Assembly (NCBI GenBank): GCA_964399265.1
Contig: CAYNQF010000052.1
Span: 1-17,738 of the forward strand
DNA from: WJLY01 sp964399265
Lineage (GTDB): Bacteria > Joyebacterota > Joyebacteria > Joyebacterales > Joyebacteraceae
Direction of reading: 5' to 3'
DNA length: 17,738 bases
Shown: piece after piece, positions 13,547 through 17,738 of the stretch
Layout: each line of letters begins with the position of its first letter
Position numbering within the stretch: the first letter of the stretch is position 1
Made by a program: the position numbers and the translations under genes
The notes under the pieces: model-generated
Databases searched by the model: none
The model's input: the letters and a program-made list of their open reading frames with translations, nothing else
What the model was told of the DNA's origin: nothing

Positions 13547-15475
13547 CTACTCGCCGAACATGGCGAGCAGCTTCTCGAAGAACGCGGCCGCCTGATCGGT
13601 CTGCATGTAGTAGAGCGGGAACCCGAAGTAGCAGGTGTTGCCCGAGTGCGTTCCCGTGTACCGCAGCATGACGCACGCCTCGCCCTCGTAGTCCGGGTTC
13701 ACGTACGAGTCGATGGCGCATACCTCTATCGGTTCGCAGCCGTACGCCTGCAGCTTCTCCACGTACGGGAGTCCCGCACGCACGTATCCCTCAGAATACG
13801 GGGGGCTCTGAAACGTATAGACCGGCCACTTCCCGCGCTCGGGATATCCTCCGGGTCCGACGCTGTCGATGTAGACCGGCGCGAAGAGCCCGCGCCCGCC
13901 TTCAGGGACCGACGTCTGACCGGGTACGGCCCCGTAGAAGCAATAGCCGTAATCCCACGGAACGTTCTTGTTGATGGAGGCCCCGCTGTTCTCCGCGTAC
14001 CCGATCCCCAGCAGGTCCCTCACGAAGGCACCGCCGAAATCCGAGTCCGATGCGCTGAACGACATCGGATATAGCTCTCCTGTGACGCTGCGCAGACACC
14101 TCATTCCGCAGAGCACCAGGTTCCCGCCCGTCCTCACGTAACCTGCCGGCGCGGCGTAGCGGTTCAACTCGGAATCGAAGGCACGCGATACGACGGGCAG
14201 GGCGTCGTCGCAGTACCATATGACCGTGGACGCATGCGCGAGAGCGGCTACGTCGGGCGGCGCAGGCGCTCCGCCGACCAGGTGGTCAGCCGGCTCCCAT
14301 TCCACAATCGGACGTCCGCACGACGCCGTCAGCGTGTCGTAGAAGGCATCCCGCTGCTCATCGTCCCCCCATCCCTGGGCAGGGTTCCACTCCTCGCGGT
14401 GATCCCAGTCGTCCACGACCAGTACGTAGTCCCTGGACACCTCCACGACGTTCAGGAAGATACGACCGCGCGTCAGGTTGCCCAAATCGTCCACCGCTGC
14501 TACGTAGAGAGAGTGTTCGCCCGGCGTGGCTCCCGTCTCGAAGTGAGTGTCCCCAAGCACGTACGATGTACACCAGTTCGACGTGTCGTCGTAGGCGTAG
14601 CTGTATCCTGCGATCTCTCGTCCGTAGTCGCTTGCGCTGGCGTACCAGTCAAACACGAGCTTTTCGCCTTCGAAGATGTCGACGGGTTCGTTGTACGAGG
14701 GACGCCAGACGGGCCCGCTGAACGACGACTGCGACAGGATGCCGGTCTTCACGGCAAGGATCGGCGCAAGATCGATCCTTGTTACGAACTCGGCCTGTGC
14801 CGGCGTCGGGTCGACGCCTCCCTCGTTGTCGATCGACCACACCTGGAAGCGGAATCCGCCGAAGAGAGAGTCGAGCGTCACCGAGACCACGTCAGGACCG
14901 ACGCTGTCCATCGAGTCTGCGACGACCCAGATGCCAGCATTGGAGTCCCACTCACCTAGCGACCATCCATAACCCGAGACGATCCCGTCGTGGTCCCACC
15001 CTCGCCACTCGATGTAGACCGTCGTGGTGGTGATGCCGGGAGGCGCGTCGACGATCAGGGTCTCCGGCAGCGAATTGCGCGACGAGAACGTCACGGAGGC
15101 AGGCGTCGGGTCGAGTTCGCCTTCGTCGTCTTCGGCCCTGACCTCGAACGTGTGCGTCGGCAACTCGCCCTCCTCTGACCGCTCGTCTGCGCGGAACACG
15201 AGCACGGTCTCGGCGGCGGTGGTCATACGCCACGGCGCGCCATCTGTGCGCGTCCAGAAGCGGGCGACCCTGCCGTCCTCGTCGCTGCCGCTCCATGAGA
15301 GTTCGATGCGGAGAGACGTTGTGTCGCCTTCGGCCGGCGACATGGTGAGCTTCGTGTCTGGAGGGACATTCACACCGAGCGCTCCGGGGCTGAGCCTGGA
15401 GCACCCGTTCATGCAGGCGGCAAGAGCCGCGCAGATGAGTACCGCCGCAACGAGCAGCGTGGTGTGGCGTGCCAT
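13547..15475 (-). CDS. Secreted lipoprotein with Ig-like repeats and C-terminal GATase-like domain
   Basis: A 642-residue exported protein of unknown function. The signal peptide (MARHTTLLVAAVLICAALAA) ends at a lipobox LAAC with Cys21 as the likely lipidated residue; Cys25 follows. Two or three Ig/fibronectin-like repeats follow, marked by 'D-x-DG-x-V' strands (SWSGSDEDGRVARFWTRTDG; EWRGWDHDGIVSGYGWSLG) and 'DDEGELDPTPA' and 'DNEGGVDPTPA' ends. The C-terminal region (about 355-640) starts DYVLVVDDWDHREEW and has ASTVIWYCDD with RTGGNLVLCGMRC, an alpha/beta fold resembling class I glutamine amidotransferase or DUF4350-like domains without a clear catalytic triad. The ATG at 15475 has AAAGGAG 8 nt upstream; the frame extends to 15580 without a signal peptide. 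It converges with cstA and diverges from the gene across the gap. Confidence 0.85.
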   Translation of the reverse strand: MARHTTLLVAAVLICAALAACMNGCSRLSPGALGVNVPPDTKLTMSPAEGDTTSLRIELSWSGSDEDGRVARFWTRTDGAPWRMTTAAETVLVFRADERSEEGELPTHTFEVRAEDDEGELDPTPASVTFSSRNSLPETLIVDAPPGITTTTVYIEWRGWDHDGIVSGYGWSLGEWDSNAGIWVVADSMDSVGPDVVSVTLDSLFGGFRFQVWSIDNEGGVDPTPAQAEFVTRIDLAPILAVKTGILSQSSFSGPVWRPSYNEPVDIFEGEKLVFDWYASASDYGREIAGYSYAYDDTSNWCTSYVLGDTHFETGATPGEHSLYVAAVDDLGNLTRGRIFLNVVEVSRDYVLVVDDWDHREEWNPAQGWGDDEQRDAFYDTLTASCGRPIVEWEPADHLVGGAPAPPDVAALAHASTVIWYCDDALPVVSRAFDSELNRYAAPAGYVRTGGNLVLCGMRCLRSVTGELYPMSFSASDSDFGGAFVRDLLGIGYAENSGASINKNVPWDYGYCFYGAVPGQTSVPEGGRGLFAPVYIDSVGPGGYPERGKWPVYTFQSPPYSEGYVRAGLPYVEKLQAYGCEPIEVCAIDSYVNPDYEGEACVMLRYTGTHSGNTCYFGFPLYYMQTDQAAAFFEKLLAMFGE

Positions 15476-15570
15476 TGCTGCTACTCCTTTCGGCGGGGGG
15501 TCGTGCAAGCGGGGGGATGCCTTCCACAGACGGACGGCGGCGGCTGCCCGCGGCACGTGAGCCTGAGTCC

Positions 15571-15599
15571 AGACTAGCACTGCCCTGACCGCTCGTCAA
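15571..15599 (-). promoter_or_regulatory. Promoter of the lipoprotein gene (extended -10)
   Basis: On the minus strand TTGACG (15594-15599, 5 of 6) and TAGTCT (15571-15576) are 17 nt apart, with TGC directly before the -10 (extended -10 form). The leader to the ATG at 15475 would be about 90 nt. Confidence 0.5.
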
Positions 15600-15626
15600 C
15601 GGTTTAGTGGCAATTACCCGTTAGGC

Positions 15627-15656
15627 TTGACTCGTCAGGACCGGCGGTGCTAGAGT
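15627..15656 (+). promoter_or_regulatory. Divergent promoter facing the gap (extended -10)
   Basis: TTGACT (15627-15632, 5 of 6), an 18-nt spacer, then TGC-TAGAGT with the -10 at 15651-15656 (4 of 6). It closely mirrors the minus-strand promoter 28 nt away, and likely serves the beta-helix gene whose 5' end is lost in the gap. Confidence 0.5.
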
Positions 15657-15708
15657 TGAGTTGCACTCGATGGTCCCATCCCCCCGCGCCGACCGTACGA
15701 TCCCCCCG

Positions 15709-15808
15709 NNNNNNNNNNNNNNNNNNNNNNNNNNNNNNNNNNNNNNNNNNNNNNNNNNNNNNNNNNNNNNNNNNNNNNNNNNNNNNNNNNNNNNNNNNNN
15801 NNNNNNNN
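15709..15808. other. Scaffold gap (100 N)
   Basis: Exactly 100 undetermined bases, the usual placeholder for a gap of unknown length. Runs of C flank its left side (15680-15707). The start and signal peptide of the following beta-helix gene are presumably missing here. Confidence 0.98.
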
Positions 15809-17110
15809 CACCTGCTCGGCATGCAGATCTACGTCATGAACGACGGCGTCACCGATCCGGACAATCCGTACGCTCCAACCACGAAGCCGTTCGTCGCGTG
15901 GGCATGGAGACCGGGCGGAAGCCTGCTCCCGGGCCAGCACGCGAACGACGGGTACATGCCGTTCTCCGAGAGTTCGTGCCCTGAGGATACGCTCGTCACC
16001 TTCTACTTCCCCGCCCCGATAGACCTGACCAGCGACGTCCAATTTCCCGACGGCAGGTTCTTTGTCGGCCTCGAGTGGCTATTCCGCAACAACCCGATCA
16101 TAGGTGTCGACGCTGACGCCCCGGCAACTCACTCGCTGAACTGGAACTGGACGGAGTGGCAAACGTCGCAGAGCGGTGGGTACATGATCCGCGCGATAGT
16201 CGGCGTCGACCTGCCACCGCCCGGAGAGGCCATCTACGTAGACCTCGCGGGCGGAGCCGACTACGTGACCATACAGGAGGGCCTCGACGCCGCAGGCGAC
16301 CGCGACACTGTCTACGTCGCGCCGGGCACTTACACGGGAACATCGAACCGCGACCTGTCGTTCGGGGGCAGACAGATCGTCCTGAAGTCCCGGGGCGGGC
16401 GGGCCGCAACGATCATCGACTGCCAGGGAGAGGGCCGCGGGTTCTATCTCGCCGACGGCGAAGGAGAAGAGACCGTCATCGAAGGGTTCACGGTACGCAA
16501 TGGGGAGGGCTCGGGCGCTGCGGTACGCTGCGTCAACGCGTGGCCGACCATCAGAGACTGTATCTTCGAGGACAACGACGGCGGGAACTGGGGCGGCGCG
16601 ATGTTCCTAACGAACCCTACGACACCTTCTCCCACGATAGCGGGATGCGTCTTCGCCAACAACACGGCCTCGACGAGCGGCGGCGCCGTCAGGCTCGACT
16701 ACTCGGAACCCGTCTTTCGCAACTGCACGTTCTGTCTGAATGGAGCGCCGGATGGAGGAGCGGTGAGTTGCGGCAACCTCTCATTCCCGGTGCTCGGGAA
16801 CTGCATCTTCGCGCTCTCCACTGAGGGCGTGGCGGTCTCATGCCCCGACGGGAGCGCCCCATCGATCAAGCACTCGTGCGTGTTCGCGAACGCGGGTGGC
16901 GACAGCCTATGCGGCATCCACTGGGAAAACCTGTTCGTCAATCCCTCGCTCTGCGCCCCGGAGCGCGGCGACTATCATCTGCAGGAGGGCTCGCCGTGCC
17001 TGCCCGACGGAAACGCGTGGGATGAACTCATCGGCGCTTACGGCGCTGCATGTAGCGAGACGGTGGTTCGAGAGACATCGTGGGGCAGGATCAAGTCGCT
17101 CTACCGGTAG
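15809..17110 (+). CDS. Secreted right-handed beta-helix protein, 5'-truncated by the gap, with WGRIKSLYR tail
   Basis: The last 433 residues of a larger protein; the N-terminus lies in the gap. Residues 1 to about 145 after the gap form a beta-sandwich-like domain (LLGMQIYVMNDG, FVGLEWLFRNNPIIGVD). The rest is a parallel beta-helix of the pectate-lyase-like/Omp-repeat type, opening with DYVTIQEGLDAAGDRDTVYV and APGTYTG. Coils follow such as ATIIDCQGEGRGFYLADG, PTIRDCIFEDND, GGAMFLTN and PVFRNCTFCLNGAPDGGAVS. The closing FVNPSLCAPERGDYHLQEGS also recurs in such proteins. Cysteines recur at the turns. The last residues (ETVVRETSWGRIKSLYR) lie outside the helix. It is probably extracellular; polysaccharide binding or cleavage is possible but no catalytic residues can be named. 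A terminator follows at 17159-17189. Confidence 0.82.
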   Translation, partial: HLLGMQIYVMNDGVTDPDNPYAPTTKPFVAWAWRPGGSLLPGQHANDGYMPFSESSCPEDTLVTFYFPAPIDLTSDVQFPDGRFFVGLEWLFRNNPIIGVDADAPATHSLNWNWTEWQTSQSGGYMIRAIVGVDLPPPGEAIYVDLAGGADYVTIQEGLDAAGDRDTVYVAPGTYTGTSNRDLSFGGRQIVLKSRGGRAATIIDCQGEGRGFYLADGEGEETVIEGFTVRNGEGSGAAVRCVNAWPTIRDCIFEDNDGGNWGGAMFLTNPTTPSPTIAGCVFANNTASTSGGAVRLDYSEPVFRNCTFCLNGAPDGGAVSCGNLSFPVLGNCIFALSTEGVAVSCPDGSAPSIKHSCVFANAGGDSLCGIHWENLFVNPSLCAPERGDYHLQEGSPCLPDGNAWDELIGAYGAACSETVVRETSWGRIKSLYR

Positions 17111-17158
17111 CCGCCGCACTGCGCCACCACCGGCCTCCGGGACCGAGCGGCTCTTCGG

Positions 17159-17198
17159 GAGCGCAGGACCTTGATCAGGTCTTGCGCTCCTTCTTCTT
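17159..17198 (+). terminator. Intrinsic terminator of the beta-helix gene, overlapping the convergent gene's end
   Basis: GAGCGCAGGACCT (17159-17171) pairs with AGGTCTTGCGCTC (17177-17189) over 13 bp (one G-U) with a 5-nt loop, followed by the T-rich CTTCTTCTT. The TGA of the minus-strand gene lies at 17175-17177 across loop and stem, and the T-rich tail is its Lys codons in antisense. Confidence 0.75.
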
Positions 17199-17738
17199 GG
17201 CCGCCGGGAAGAGCACGTTGTTCAGGATGAGTCGGTAGCCGGGCGAGTTCTTGTGCATTGAGAGGATCGTCGGCGGATCGCCCACCATGTGGCGGTAATC
17301 CTCTGGGTCGTGCCCTCCCAAAAAAGTGAAGGTGCCACGACCGAGGTTGCCGTGGATATACTTCACCTCTTCCGTTCCCGGATAGTCACCCAGCACCGTG
17401 ACATACGGCTTGACCAGACTGCGGCGAAACGTCGTGGTCTGACCCATGAACCCGCGTACCACATTGACGTGGCATTGCGTAAGCATCGTGGGAACTGGAT
17501 CGTACTTGGCCGCAAACTCGAAGAGCGTGAAGTAGTCGACCTCCTGTGGCCTCTGTCTCGTCACGTCGGTCATGTCGATGTCCGAGAACTCGTAGACGTT
17601 CGGGTTCGGTATCAGAGTGAAGCCGGTGAAGGCCAGACACTTGGAGTAGTCGAGCTTGCTCTGAAATCCGGGCTCAGGCGGAGTTCCGTCGAACGGGACG
17701 TCGACGATGTCGATCCCTTCCGCGGCCAGCGCGACGTC
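17175..17738 (-). CDS. C-terminal part of a secreted conserved protein (family often labelled 'asparagine synthetase B'), partial
   Basis: Only the last 187 residues are in the window; the frame is open to its right edge. Recognisable segments are DVALAAEGIDIVD, LDYSKCLAFTGFTL, YEFSDIDMTDVTRQRP, YFTLFEFAAKYDPVPTMLTQ, GFMGQTTTFRRSLVKPYVTV, VKYIHGNLGRGTFTFLGGHD, PEDYRHMVGDPP and NSPGYRLILNNVLFPAAKKK. From memory these match a family of about 420 residues with a signal peptide in Bacteroidota genomes. It is commonly annotated asparagine synthetase B but lacks the glutaminase and synthetase domains of true AsnB; the fold looks GATase-like. The real function is unknown. The last codons form the terminator of the convergent gene. 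Confidence 0.8.
   Translation of the reverse strand, partial: DVALAAEGIDIVDVPFDGTPPEPGFQSKLDYSKCLAFTGFTLIPNPNVYEFSDIDMTDVTRQRPQEVDYFTLFEFAAKYDPVPTMLTQCHVNVVRGFMGQTTTFRRSLVKPYVTVLGDYPGTEEVKYIHGNLGRGTFTFLGGHDPEDYRHMVGDPPTILSMHKNSPGYRLILNNVLFPAAKKKERKT

Noticed and set aside
13550..13567. 6-bp hairpin CTCGCC/GGCGAG at the end of the lipoprotein gene
   Set aside because: Short stem with no T-tract; expected by chance at this GC content.
15647..15708. Start of the beta-helix gene on the left side of the gap
   Set aside because: The frame connects only because the gap is set to 100 N; the pre-gap residues have no signal peptide and the true gap length is unknown.
1..17738. CRISPR arrays, tRNA/rRNA genes, insertion sequences, phage or toxin-antitoxin genes
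   Set aside because: I found no repeat-spacer pattern, cloverleaf with CCA-adjacent stem, transposase motif or phage-type gene on either strand.

Overview
This is a high-GC bacterial chromosomal window from a scaffold (100-N gap at 15709-15808), probably a metagenome-assembled genome. The secreted proteins suggest a phylum in or near the FCB group. One is a BNR-4 beta-propeller ending in a FlgD/T9SS-like Ig domain. One is a lipoprotein with Ig-like repeats and a GATase-like domain. One is a right-handed beta-helix protein. One belongs to a secreted family often labelled 'asparagine synthetase B' in Bacteroidota. Eisenbacteria, Krumholzibacteriota or Latescibacteria-like lineages would fit. 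This placement is inference; there is no rRNA, tRNA or CRISPR array here to test it.

Region 1 (10-6070, all minus strand) is a tightly packed housekeeping and metabolite-repair cluster. In transcription order it encodes endonuclease V, a 63-aa zinc ribbon, a HAD phosphatase, holo-ACP synthase, a possible 25-aa ORF, bifunctional NAD(P)HX epimerase/dehydratase, an M20 amidohydrolase and ThiL. Several junctions are only a few bases long. A sigma70-like promoter lies before endonuclease V.

Region 2 (6332-8005, plus strand) holds the main discovery. A membrane-anchored protein with a long helical (TPR-like) part and a C-terminal TlpA-type thioredoxin domain has an in-frame TGA exactly where the first cysteine of the CxxC motif belongs (TGA-Gly-Pro-Cys). 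A 7-bp hairpin with a G-U-U loop starts 10 nt after the TGA and puts its loop 17 nt downstream, as expected of a bacterial SECIS element. I read this as one 557-aa selenoprotein with Sec450, not as a broken gene or two genes.

Region 3 (8039-10879, minus strand) has the secreted BNR-4 propeller protein, with a good promoter at 9865-9894, and an EamA/DMT-family transporter. Region 4 (10935-13524, plus strand) is a promoter with palindromes and direct repeats, an ArsR-type repressor with its own Cys/His cluster, a 92-aa Cys/His-rich coiled-coil partner, a strong terminator hairpin, and a CstA-type transporter.

Region 5 (13547-17738) holds a secreted lipoprotein (minus strand), a divergent promoter pair, the gap, a 5'-truncated beta-helix protein ending in WGRIKSLYR (plus strand), and the C-terminal part of the 'asparagine synthetase B'-labelled family (minus strand) running off the window. 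The hairpin between the last two doubles as a plus-strand terminator and as the 3' end of the minus-strand gene.
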